A stretch of 34,187 nucleotides of DNA from Nocardiopsis prasina DSM 43845 (lineage in GTDB: Bacteria > Actinomycetota > Actinomycetes > Streptosporangiales > Streptosporangiaceae): positions 1 through 34,187 of the forward strand of contig NZ_ANAE01000109.1 in NCBI RefSeq assembly GCF_000341265.1, in the 5' to 3' direction. Positions 14,389 through 21,414 of the stretch are shown here, one piece after another. The stretch's first letter is position 1, and every line of letters starts with the position of its first letter. Under the pieces are notes generated by a model. The model saw only the letters and a list, made by a program, of their open reading frames with translations, was not told the origin of the DNA and did no database searches. Made by a program: the position numbers and the translations under genes.

Positions 14389-14456
14389 GCCGGTAGAATC
14401 GGCCGGTCCGGGGATCCGCCAAGGCAGTTATCCACAAGTCCGCGTTGCCGGTAGAA
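14389..14456. promoter_or_regulatory. Direct repeats between the HNH and methylase genes
   Basis: GCCGGTAGAA occurs at 14389-14398 and 14447-14456, 58 bases apart, inside the 263-base divergent region. A CGGACC/GGTCCG inverted repeat (14381-14386, 14405-14410) overlaps the first copy. The core GCCGGT differs by one base from GCCGGC, the site NaeI cuts. Some C5-methylases repress their own promoters, and a near-cognate site could serve that purpose; this is speculative. Confidence 0.35.
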
Positions 14457-14551
14457 CCGCTGCTCAGACCTTGGGACGATCAGCGGGGGACCAATCGTCG
14501 GCTTTCCGCCCAGCACGTGAGGTGTGAGGGCGTGGGCAGAGAGGAAACTGC

Positions 14552-15670
14552 ATGTCCGGTGAAGGACGCACGTACACGTCCGTTGAGATCTGCGCAGGCG
14601 CAGGCGGACAAGCCCTCGGCTTGCACCGTGCGGGCTTCGAGCACCGTGCACTGATTGAAATCGACCCCCATGCAGTCCAGACTCTGCAGCACAACACCCG
14701 TAGGCAGGGGTGGCGAAACTGCGCGATCCTCCAGTGGGACCTCACAGACTTCGAGATGGCAGACCTCAAGAAGGAACTGGGAGACGACCGCCTCGACTTG
14801 CTGGCCGGCGGTGTCCCCTGCCCTCCCTTCTCCCTTGCTGGAAAACAGTTGGGCGAAGATGACGAACGCGACCTCTTCCCTGTCATGCTCGACATGGTTA
14901 AGCAGCTTGAGCCACGCGCAGTGATGATCGAGAACGTTCGCGGGCTGCTCGAACCCGAGCACAAGTTCCGTGATTACCGGCTCAAGATTCGGGACTCGTT
15001 GGAGAGCCTGGGGTACCGGGTTCTGGGATGGGATGTCCTAGAAGCTCGCGACTACGGCGTCCCACAGCTTCGGCCGAGGGCCATCCTGGTGGCGATGCGC
15101 GAGCCAGAGGCCTCACATTTCCTTCCGCCCCGTGCAAGCGGAGAGGTTGTTACTGTGGCCAAAGCCCTAGACGAAACCATGCGCATGCGATTCGGAACAT
15201 CTGCCAGGGGTCTGAAGCACTACGGAAAGTGGCGGCAGGCTGCCTTGAAGAAGGGCACTGTGGCTCCGACACTGGTCGGCGGATCGAAGAAGCACGGAGG
15301 TGCGGACCTGGGACCGACCCGCGCCAAGCGGGCCTGGGCTGAACTCGGGGTAGACGGGCACGGGGTAGCCGACCCGCACGGCCAGACCAAGGACAAGCAG
15401 CGAGATTTGTACGGTGAACGCGGTCCCAAGCTGACTGTCGAGCAGGCTGCGATCATCCAGGGTTTCCCCACCGACTGGGAGTTCCAGGGTCGTAAGACGG
15501 CTGCTTACCGGCAGGTTGGCAACGCTTTTCCTCCGCCGGTAGCACAGGCCGTGGGCGAAGCCATCATCCGCGCTCTCAAGGCATCGGACGTCGGCGTCGA
15601 GCGGCCGAAGGAACAGGTTGAAGGCCTACTCGAATTCCTGACCCCGCACCAGCTCACACTTACGGACTGA
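14552..15670 (+). CDS. DNA (cytosine-5)-methyltransferase
   Basis: A 372-residue enzyme that methylates cytosine C5 in a specific DNA site using S-adenosylmethionine. Motif I is VEICAGAGGQALGLHRAGF, motif IV LLAGGVPCPPFSLAGKQ with catalytic Cys90, motif VI MIENVRG, motif VIII PQLRPRAILVAM and motif X YRQVGNAFPPPVAQAVGEAI. The target-recognition region is about residues 190-290 (LKHYGKWRQAALKKGTVAPT, GGADLGPTRAKRAWAELGV). A GAGAGGA site precedes the ATG. It converges with the vsr-NaeI gene pair, only 14 bases separating the stops, and diverges from the HNH gene. With a NaeI-like enzyme beside it, GCCGGC is the likely target, by inference only. Confidence 0.93.
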   Translation: MSGEGRTYTSVEICAGAGGQALGLHRAGFEHRALIEIDPHAVQTLQHNTRRQGWRNCAILQWDLTDFEMADLKKELGDDRLDLLAGGVPCPPFSLAGKQLGEDDERDLFPVMLDMVKQLEPRAVMIENVRGLLEPEHKFRDYRLKIRDSLESLGYRVLGWDVLEARDYGVPQLRPRAILVAMREPEASHFLPPRASGEVVTVAKALDETMRMRFGTSARGLKHYGKWRQAALKKGTVAPTLVGGSKKHGGADLGPTRAKRAWAELGVDGHGVADPHGQTKDKQRDLYGERGPKLTVEQAAIIQGFPTDWEFQGRKTAAYRQVGNAFPPPVAQAVGEAIIRALKASDVGVERPKEQVEGLLEFLTPHQLTLTD

Positions 15671-15684
15671 GGGCCAACCGAGTA

Positions 15685-15945
15685 TCAGTTTCCCGACCTC
15701 AGCGCGTGTTCCCATCGATCTCTAATTCCCAGGAGTCCGGGTTCGTCTTTTCCGAGCAATTGTTTATCCCAAACCCTACTGCGTAGTCCTACCCCATGTA
15801 CCAGGCAGCGCATCGCGACCTCAGGTTCTGCGTCGTGACTACGGTTTCCCTGCATACTGCACCGGTTCGCGGCCGAGGATGCCCACGAACCCTCTGGAGC
15901 GCACCATTGAGCGTTCCCATCCAGCTTCTCCGTTGACTCGTTCAC
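15685..15945 (-). pseudogene. vsr: vsr mismatch endonuclease gene with internal deletion
   Basis: This 86-residue frame starts at a GTG overlapping the TGA of the NaeI-like gene (GTGTGA), so it was translationally coupled. Residues 20-58 (SWASSAANRCSMQGNRSHDA then EPEVAMRCLVHGVGLRSRV) are an unmistakable Vsr N-terminus. The last residues, DRWEHALRSGN, resemble the far C-terminal WECALRG of E. coli Vsr. The roughly 60 residues between them are gone: the catalytic Asp of the PGxPDxVF motif is scrambled (LLGKDEPGLLG) and the GCFWH segment is absent. Family members are about 135-155 residues. No room for the missing part exists before the methylase stop 14 bases away. Intact Vsr nicks T:G mismatches left when 5-methylcytosine deaminates; this version should be inactive. 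Confidence 0.75.
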
Positions 15946-16886
15946 ACTTTCGGCAGTTGGGGTGCTGGTTCGACTGGATCGTCCTCAGAAGCCCGCACCC
16001 ACCAGCGGCCATCGATAAACGCTCGGGGTCTCCCCTCGTGGGAGCCCTCATCAGCACGAACCACTCGAGCGGAAACAAATTCGCCTGGACCAGGTACGGG
16101 CAAACCGAGCTGGGCGGCGATGGTGCGATGCCCCTTGTACTGCCCGAGGATGATGATCCCTTCCGGACGGAGGTTAGACCGGGACCCGCCGTTTCCACGG
16201 ACCCGCTTCATGTAATCGTCCTGCTGGGCAACCGTGGCCACCACCGCCCTCCGGATAGGGATTCCCTGGGCGCGTCGGAACAATTCATCGAGCTTCTTCG
16301 AGCCAGATTTGAGCGCGAAGATCGCCTCCACATCCCCTGGCGGCAGATGCAGCAGGGCGTTTACCGGTAGCTGAGCGTCTGAGAAGAGCCACCGCACAGA
16401 TGCTTTCCCCTGCTTGTTCAGAGTGCGTTTGGCATCACGGTTACTTCCGCTGTTCAGCGAGCCCAAGTCCGCGCGGACCAACCCGGCCCACCAGCGCGAA
16501 TCAACATCACTAGCCCATAGGACGAGGCAGAGTTTTCCAACCGCCTCCGGAGGGATCATCCACGAGCCACGGTTCTGGGAGTACTTGCAGTCGACCTCTA
16601 TACCACAGATACGGTAGTCCAGCTCCTCACCTCCAGAAAACTTGAACTCCCGCTGGAGGTTGATCTCGACCAAGGTTCCGAAATGCGTCTTTTCGGTCTT
16701 GTGAAGCTGGTCCCACCGGTAACGCCCTGTGTTCTGACCGTCAAGCAGCATGTCGAAGGTGCCGCGCAGAGCTGAGGCGAACCGGAGACCATGCCGATCG
16801 AGATCTAGCAAGTGATGGAGGACCTGTTCGAGCTCAGAGTCTGCACTGGCAACGCCCGGCTGGTCGGGGGTATCAAAGAGGTGCAC
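15942..16886 (-). CDS. NaeI-family type II restriction endonuclease
   Basis: A 314-residue protein close to NaeI (317 residues) throughout. The catalytic set of NaeI (Glu70, Asp86, Asp95, Lys97) is found with a constant offset of four as Glu74 (GTLVEINLQREF), Asp90 (ELDY), Asp99 and Lys101 (GIEVDCKYS). The Topo domain is also conserved (IRRAVVATVAQQDDYMKRVR, RPEGIIILGQYKG, GPGEFVSARVVRADEG). NaeI cuts GCCGGC and needs a second site as an allosteric effector (type IIE). Leu47 corresponds to NaeI Leu43, whose change to lysine turns NaeI into a topoisomerase. The start is a GTG; the stop overlaps vsr. The gene is 39 bases downstream of the 276-residue gene and converges with the methylase. Confidence 0.92.
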   Translation of the reverse strand: MHLFDTPDQPGVASADSELEQVLHHLLDLDRHGLRFASALRGTFDMLLDGQNTGRYRWDQLHKTEKTHFGTLVEINLQREFKFSGGEELDYRICGIEVDCKYSQNRGSWMIPPEAVGKLCLVLWASDVDSRWWAGLVRADLGSLNSGSNRDAKRTLNKQGKASVRWLFSDAQLPVNALLHLPPGDVEAIFALKSGSKKLDELFRRAQGIPIRRAVVATVAQQDDYMKRVRGNGGSRSNLRPEGIIILGQYKGHRTIAAQLGLPVPGPGEFVSARVVRADEGSHEGRPRAFIDGRWWVRASEDDPVEPAPQLPKV

Positions 16887-16925
16887 GTCACCAAACTAAC
16901 GGTGTCCCGAACCAAGGAACACCAG

Positions 16926-17756
16926 TTATGTACTCAACTGTCTCAACTGCTCGGCACACGCTCCGACAGCTCCTTCCCCTGGCAGATGCACTCTCCCCCA
17001 CCGCCGCTGGGTAGGGATCTTCAGCTCTACGAAGCGAAGGTCGGGGCGGTCGCGACCGATCAACTTCTCTGCCTGTGGCTTACGCCCTGAGCCGCCGTCC
17101 CTGAACGTTCCGTTCTTGATGTACAGAGACACCGAGATGTTCCCCAACCACGTGTCCGTCCGGTACAGCGCATCGGCCAGCGGGTGGAAGCGAACATCCA
17201 GTCCCAGTTCGCGGAAGCGAGAAATCACGTAGAGCTCGCGGATGAACGAGTAATAGAACAATCCGACCCTCCATCGCATGGCGTTCTTTGCTTGCTCCTC
17301 GGTGCAGCCATCACTAACGGCATCTCTAATCTTTTCCCAGGCCGGATCATGAAGCATATGACGACAGCGATCAAGCGCACACCAATCACGAAACTCTTGG
17401 AATGAGAAAACATCACCCCTCTCCTCAAGGAAGAAGTGGAACACGTGCGAAAAAGCGAAATCCGGAAACCAATCTCGAATCGACTTCACTCCATATCCCT
17501 GACTTGGTCGAATATTCCCGATGGCATGCTCTGAGTTTAGTGCAGAAATATCAGATGATCGGATCCCATAAACTACTTCCGTGCGGTGGCCCAAGACTCT
17601 TTCCGCCACATATGGCCTATTCATTACCCAATCATCCAATAACCTCTTCCCGGACCGAGAGCAAGCGAATTTTCGAAGAACATCATCAGCATCAGTAACA
17701 AGTGTTTGCTTCATCGGCAACCAACCCATCTTCGCCCGAGCGACAAATCTTGCCAT
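16926..17756 (-). CDS. Unrecognised protein in the restriction operon
   Basis: A 276-residue protein I cannot assign; an internal Met (MKQTLVTDADDVLRKFACSR) gives 262 residues and may be the true start, as neither has a convincing ribosome-binding site. Visible parts are a helical aromatic-rich middle (FYYSFIRELYVISRFRELGL), then DALYRTDTWLGNISVSLYIK, RKPQAEKLIG and RPDLRFVELKIPTQRRWGRV. The spacing of acidic residues before FVELKI recalls a PD-(D/E)xK nuclease core, but this is a weak pattern. It is cytoplasmic by appearance, AT-richer than its neighbours, and lies 39 bases upstream of the NaeI-like gene on the same strand, so it probably shares its transcript. It may be a partner, regulator or separate defence effector. 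Confidence 0.65.
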   Translation of the reverse strand: MARFVARAKMGWLPMKQTLVTDADDVLRKFACSRSGKRLLDDWVMNRPYVAERVLGHRTEVVYGIRSSDISALNSEHAIGNIRPSQGYGVKSIRDWFPDFAFSHVFHFFLEERGDVFSFQEFRDWCALDRCRHMLHDPAWEKIRDAVSDGCTEEQAKNAMRWRVGLFYYSFIRELYVISRFRELGLDVRFHPLADALYRTDTWLGNISVSLYIKNGTFRDGGSGRKPQAEKLIGRDRPDLRFVELKIPTQRRWGRVHLPGEGAVGACAEQLRQLST

Positions 17757-17967
17757 ACTACATCAATAAACCCGACCAATCCGCAAACGCGCAGGTAGAG
17801 CAGAGACACCTGCCCCACTGCCCTCCACTGTTCACACCAAGAAGCCCCAGAAGCACGACGGATCGGCGCTCTCAGATCGATTCACCTTGGCTGCGGGACT
17901 CCCAAAGGCAAGCAGATCGCGACAAAAGCGCTCGAACCATCCGACATAACCCGATAAGGTACGCTCC

Positions 17968-19152
17968 ATGCCAGCCAACGGTGAGCGTACTTTCCCCTTC
18001 TCAGTCCTCCCTGAGAGCGACCTGCTTCTAGATGCCGTCTATAAGGGTGGGACAGCCGGAAACACTGGTGACGACCCCATCGCCCGCCTGATCAAAGTAG
18101 GGAACCAAGGCGGCTTCCGAACCATGGGCTCTCCTTGGAAGCAGTCAGTCAAGGTAGCTGTGCTGTACAGCTCCGGACGAGAGCCGGACTGGCCGGACGA
18201 GCTCGATGTCCAGACGGGACGCTTCACCTACTACGGGGACAACCGACGCCCTGGGGACGATCTTCACAACACTCCCAGGGGAGGCAACCTCCTCCTGCGG
18301 AACACCTTCGAGGCAGCCTCAGGAACTGCCAACGACCGAGACAAGATCCCTCCCTTCTTGCTCTTCCAGAAGGCGGGCCAAGGGCGGGACGTGCGGTTTC
18401 GAGGACTCTTGGCGCCCGGTGCTGAGGGCCTGTCCCCGGATGATGAACTAGTCGCGCTGTGGAGAAGCACACGCGGGAAGCGCTTCCAGAACTACCGTGC
18501 AGTCTTCACAGTCCTCGACACTGCTTCAGTCACCAAGGAATGGATCCGAGAGCTATCCACGGGTCTCACAACGGGTCCCCACGCCCCGGTCGAATGGCTG
18601 ACCTGGGTCAAAGGACGTCAATACCAGCCGTTGACAGCACCTGCAACCGTGAATACACGCACCAAAGATGAGCAGGTCCCCGGACCTGAAGGACAGGCCT
18701 TCCTCGCGGAGATCACTGGACACTTCCATGGCCGCTGGCACGACTTCGAGGAGTGTGCCGTGGCTCTGTGGCGGATGCAGGCGCCTGCCACAGGCCAGTG
18801 CGAAGTCACACCACCGCACCGGGATGGCGGGCGTGACGCCATTGGGCAGTACATGCTTGGTCCTGCCGCTGACCCGGTGTCCGTTGAGTTCGCATTGGAG
18901 GCCAAGTGTTACAGCCCTTCTACATCCGTCGGTGTTCGGGATGTAGCACGGCTGATTTCACGACTCCGAAACCGCGAGTTCGGGGTGTTTGTAACCACCT
19001 CCCATTTCCATTCGCAGGCATACAAGGAAATTCGAGACGACCGCCACCCTGTCGTCCTCATATGCGGCAAGGACATCGCTGACCTTCTACAGGCTCGTGG
19101 TTTCAGTTCACCGGAATCAGTGAGACAATGGCTGCGAACGTCATTCCCTTGA
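17968..19152 (+). CDS. AspBHI/MspJI-like restriction endonuclease with Mrr-type catalytic domain
   Basis: A 394-residue protein. Residues 8-210 (FPFSVLPESDLLLDAVYKGG, IKVGNQGGFRTMGSP, GDNRRPGDDLHNTPRGGNLL) match the N-terminal recognition domain of AspBHI. The C-terminal part is an Mrr-type PD-(D/E)xK nuclease with DGGRD at 286-290 and EAK at 311-313 (FALEAKCYSP), followed by a conserved helix (VRDVARLISRLRNREFGVFV). AspBHI and MspJI relatives cut DNA containing 5-methylcytosine in a short sequence context; some homologues may be ordinary type II enzymes. An AAGG eight bases before the ATG at 17968 supports the start. It is divergent from the 276-residue gene across 211 bases without other features. 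Confidence 0.85.
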   Translation: MPANGERTFPFSVLPESDLLLDAVYKGGTAGNTGDDPIARLIKVGNQGGFRTMGSPWKQSVKVAVLYSSGREPDWPDELDVQTGRFTYYGDNRRPGDDLHNTPRGGNLLLRNTFEAASGTANDRDKIPPFLLFQKAGQGRDVRFRGLLAPGAEGLSPDDELVALWRSTRGKRFQNYRAVFTVLDTASVTKEWIRELSTGLTTGPHAPVEWLTWVKGRQYQPLTAPATVNTRTKDEQVPGPEGQAFLAEITGHFHGRWHDFEECAVALWRMQAPATGQCEVTPPHRDGGRDAIGQYMLGPAADPVSVEFALEAKCYSPSTSVGVRDVARLISRLRNREFGVFVTTSHFHSQAYKEIRDDRHPVVLICGKDIADLLQARGFSSPESVRQWLRTSFP

Positions 19153-19212
19153 TTCGGTCCGCGGGATTAGAATGTAGTTCCATCTTTACTCCGGAGACAA
19201 TGACAGCCAAAC

Positions 19213-19491
19213 CTACCGCACAAGGCCGTACTCGGAGTGGCCGGAGTCGCCCTGCTCGTACACCTGTGCGCCAAAGCGCGGGTGAGGCAGGGAGAGGTGG
19301 CCGATCCGATCGTGACCACGCCGCGGAATCCGTGCTCTATCGGACGGAGCGACGGCGAACTTGTCCAGCCAACCCTGACCCAGGAGGCAGCCATAAAGGA
19401 CAAGGTCGTTATCTAGATATCCATTCTTTCTGAGCTGTTTCAGCTTACTTGCGATCGACTCACGAGGAAGGGCTTTGAGATGTCTTTTCAA
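19213..19491 (-). CDS. Doubtful small frame, possible gene remnant
   Basis: A 92-residue leftward frame with a TTG start. The first 45 residues have ordinary amino-acid composition with a Lys/Leu-rich helix, whereas the rest looks like non-coding translation. No family is recognised and no ribosome-binding site is seen. It could be the broken N-terminus of a lost island gene. Confidence 0.2.
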   Translation of the reverse strand: MKRHLKALPRESIASKLKQLRKNGYLDNDLVLYGCLLGQGWLDKFAVAPSDRARIPRRGHDRIGHLSLPHPRFGAQVYEQGDSGHSEYGLVR

Positions 19492-19715
19492 GCCTAGGCA
19501 ACGTTCAATTCCGAAAACCGACCCGCCTCAGCCCTAGAGTCCGATTGGAACAGAAGCGAGCGACTGTGATGATCGACCACGCCGGCGTCACATCCCCGCA
19601 AGAGGCAAGATCAATGCTCGTTTTCGATTCAGAGTAAAGATGATATCGAGTAAATAATCCTCATTTCCATCGGAAATATATACTCAGCTCTCTGCCGGAT
19701 GCATTGAATAGCGAT

Positions 19716-19748
19716 GAGCCCCCTGCAACTGGGATACGCAGGGGGCTC
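19716..19748 (-). terminator. Strong hairpin terminator of the DndB-like gene
   Basis: GAGCCCCCTGC (19716-19726) and GCAGGGGGCTC (19738-19748) make a perfect 11-base stem with an 11-base loop, 18 bases past the stop of the leftward gene at 19767. Rightwards it is followed by an AT-rich GTTAAATATT, so it may also end transcripts coming from the AspBHI-like gene. Confidence 0.75.
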
Positions 19749-19766
19749 CGTTAAATATTATGGAGG

Positions 19767-21050
19767 TCAGACTTCAGCCGGTGCCTTCTTGTGCCAGTCC
19801 GTGATCACCCTGGTCAAGTGCACGACGTTTTGCTGACGCATGATCGGGGCGGAGGCGTTCGGCTCGAAATCCTCGTTCGCAGCCGTGGTACGCCAAATGC
19901 TGGTCTCCGTAACCGGAACAATCATGTGCCTGTCGAGCCGCTTGAAGAACTCTTGGATGTCACCGTCCTCCACTCCCTCCTCCCTCAGGTTGCGGTAAAC
20001 ACCGCCGAGGACGCGGAGCATGCCCACCGATCCCAAAAGCGAGGACTCGCGCAACCTCATGGCCTTAGTGGGTGGCGCCTGCGGCTCGCCCTTCTTCTTC
20101 TCTGAGAGTGCGGGGTCGTAGTTATCCACGTCCTCCTCAGTGATCTCGGCGAGCGCGGCAAACGCGATAGAAACGACGTCCAGGAAACCGCGGACACTCT
20201 CGATGACCTCGTTGTCGGTCAGCGACTCGGCCTTCTTGCTAACTCTGCCACCTGGACCAGCGATGACGGCTCGCGTGATGTCGGCCACGTGCTTGGCACC
20301 CATCAGGTTGCGGTTGCTCAGAGTCATCCGGTCCCGCTCGATGTCGATCTTACCGAGGAAGAGGGGATGACTGACGATGTCGCTAATCGTGCGGTTAGCA
20401 ATCCGGGAAGTGTCGAAGCGGGCACGGACAGCACCGGAAATACCCTTGGCGTTGTCTGCGACATCAACAAACATTTGCTGGCCACTGACGCCGTCTGGCT
20501 CTACATAGATGTCAATGCCGACGAACTCGTCCTTGAGTCGCTGCATTCGACCGACCATGGCCTCACGGTCCCGCTCCAGCTTCGCCTTCTTAGCATCTTT
20601 GGCGCGGTGCATTTCCCTGTCGATGCGGGAAACCTCGTCCGTGATGCGCTTTTTTTCCAGGTGGACCCCAAGGATGCGGTGCTGGCCGTCGATCGTGACC
20701 AGGCGCCCGATACCACCAATGGACCATGGGACGGTGAGATAGCCAACCGACTCGTCTTCGCTAATCGCCTCGAAGCGACAGCCACCGGTGTCACGAATGA
20801 GCAGGGCTGGGGCCACCCAACGAGGGTTATCTGTCAGGTACTGCCCAAAGCCTTTGGCGTGGTTGATATCCACCTTGCGGTTGTCCGGATCTGGTTTGGC
20901 CGGGTCCGGGATCGTGAGGATGACCGAGAGGTCAGCAAGCGGGATGCGCGTCGTGTAGACGGTCCGGCCGCCCTGGCTGGTACGTATCGCCAGGTAGGTG
21001 GACTCCTCACGCACGAGGGAAAGACGCGATGAATCGACGGTGATGCTCAC
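19767..21050 (-). CDS. DGQHR-domain protein (DndB-like)
   Basis: A 427-residue protein carrying the DGQHR motif at residues 121-125 in GRLVTIDGQHRILGVHLEKK, followed by VGIDIYVEPD, GQQMFVDVADNAKGISGAVR and RFDTSRIANRTISDIVSHPLF, as in DndB, the regulator of DNA phosphorothioation operons, and in DGQHR proteins of deazaguanine modification systems. A charged, probably coiled-coil stretch spans about 130-175. No dndACDE or dpd genes are nearby, so this is a solitary copy of unknown role. DGQHR proteins resemble ParB/sulfiredoxin folds and can bind DNA. The GTG start at 21050 has AAGGA eight bases upstream. A strong terminator follows. Confidence 0.85.
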   Translation of the reverse strand: MSITVDSSRLSLVREESTYLAIRTSQGGRTVYTTRIPLADLSVILTIPDPAKPDPDNRKVDINHAKGFGQYLTDNPRWVAPALLIRDTGGCRFEAISEDESVGYLTVPWSIGGIGRLVTIDGQHRILGVHLEKKRITDEVSRIDREMHRAKDAKKAKLERDREAMVGRMQRLKDEFVGIDIYVEPDGVSGQQMFVDVADNAKGISGAVRARFDTSRIANRTISDIVSHPLFLGKIDIERDRMTLSNRNLMGAKHVADITRAVIAGPGGRVSKKAESLTDNEVIESVRGFLDVVSIAFAALAEITEEDVDNYDPALSEKKKGEPQAPPTKAMRLRESSLLGSVGMLRVLGGVYRNLREEGVEDGDIQEFFKRLDRHMIVPVTETSIWRTTAANEDFEPNASAPIMRQQNVVHLTRVITDWHKKAPAEV

Positions 21051-21259
21051 AGATGAGATCCTTTTCGAGCAGTCAAGTTGCTATGCAACCCGGGAGGCAG
21101 GAAGACTGCACGATCTTCTCGCTATTCTCAAAGTTAGCGCGTTAGCCATCGATCAAGCAAGCGAAGCAGAAGACATGCCCGATAATCGGATATGTGAGCA
21201 GAATGTCCTAATCGGCGGACCCCGTGGCGCCGGATGCTGTTTAGAGAAAGGTTTTCTCC

Positions 21260-21290
21260 CTGGTGCTCACCAGACTCCTGCCGGAGTCTG
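21260..21290. repeat. Two adjacent hairpins at the right edge of the island
   Basis: CTGGTG-CT-CACCAG (21260-21273) overlaps by three bases a CAGACTCC-TGCC-GGAGTCTG hairpin (21271-21290). The second has an ideal four-base loop. They could terminate leftover transcription, form alternative RNA structures upstream of the monooxygenase, or be the scar of an integration event. Confidence 0.45.
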
Positions 21291-21356
21291 CGGACTTCAC
21301 CTGGGCGGTGCGGCGGAACGAGGACGCGGCCCGGGCCTGAACCGACCCGTTTGTTA

Positions 21357-21370
21357 ACCTGCGCGCAGGT
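21357..21370. promoter_or_regulatory. Palindromic operator candidate for the monooxygenase
   Basis: ACCTGCGCGCAGGT is a perfect 14-base palindrome 44 bases upstream of the monooxygenase ATG, right after TTGTTA. Its position and symmetry fit a site for a TetR- or MarR-type repressor. No such regulator gene is adjacent. Confidence 0.45.
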
Positions 21371-21414
21371 CACGCGGGAGCGTCCCGCACCGGACCCCAG
21401 CGAAGGCGAGAAGC

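Larger units (their letters stand above)
19153..19766. other. Gene-poor stretch between the AspBHI-like and DndB-like genes
   Basis: This 614-base gap has no convincing gene. A leftward frame from a TTG at 19491 to 19213 (92 residues, LKRHLKALPRESIASKLKQL then KNGYLDNDLVLYGCLLGQGW) begins like a real protein but turns low in structure (DRARIPRRGHDRIG ...) and has no ribosome-binding site; it may be a decayed gene. The part from 19500 to 19700 is AT-rich and shows only the terminator hairpin at its right end. Confidence 0.4.
13200..21260. other. Lower-G+C defence island (extent approximate)
   Basis: Between the TetR remnant and the nitronate monooxygenase gene the base composition is visibly less G+C-rich than the flanks, with AT-rich stretches near 17400-17770 and 19500-19760. 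All recognisable genes inside are DNA-modification or DNA-cleavage related: HNH nuclease, C5-cytosine methyltransferase, NaeI-like enzyme, vsr remnant, AspBHI-like nuclease and DndB-like protein. No integrase, transposase, tRNA or clear flanking repeat was seen, so the means of acquisition is unknown. Edges are judged by eye. Confidence 0.65.
21051..21414. promoter_or_regulatory. Divergent region between the DndB-like gene and the monooxygenase
   Basis: This 364-base gap marks the switch from island-like to high-G+C sequence at about 21240-21300. It contains a small inverted repeat GTTGC-TAT-GCAAC (21077-21089) near the DndB-like start, the hairpin pair at 21260-21290 and the palindrome at 21357-21370. 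No gene is seen. Confidence 0.5.

Noticed and set aside
15839-16198. A 119-residue minus-strand frame across the NaeI-like gene end
   Set aside because: Overlaps the NaeI-like and vsr frames in another phase and has no recognisable features.
19128-19433. A 101-residue plus-strand frame overlapping the AspBHI-like stop
   Set aside because: Arg/Gly/Ser-rich, no ribosome-binding site, no family; looks non-coding.
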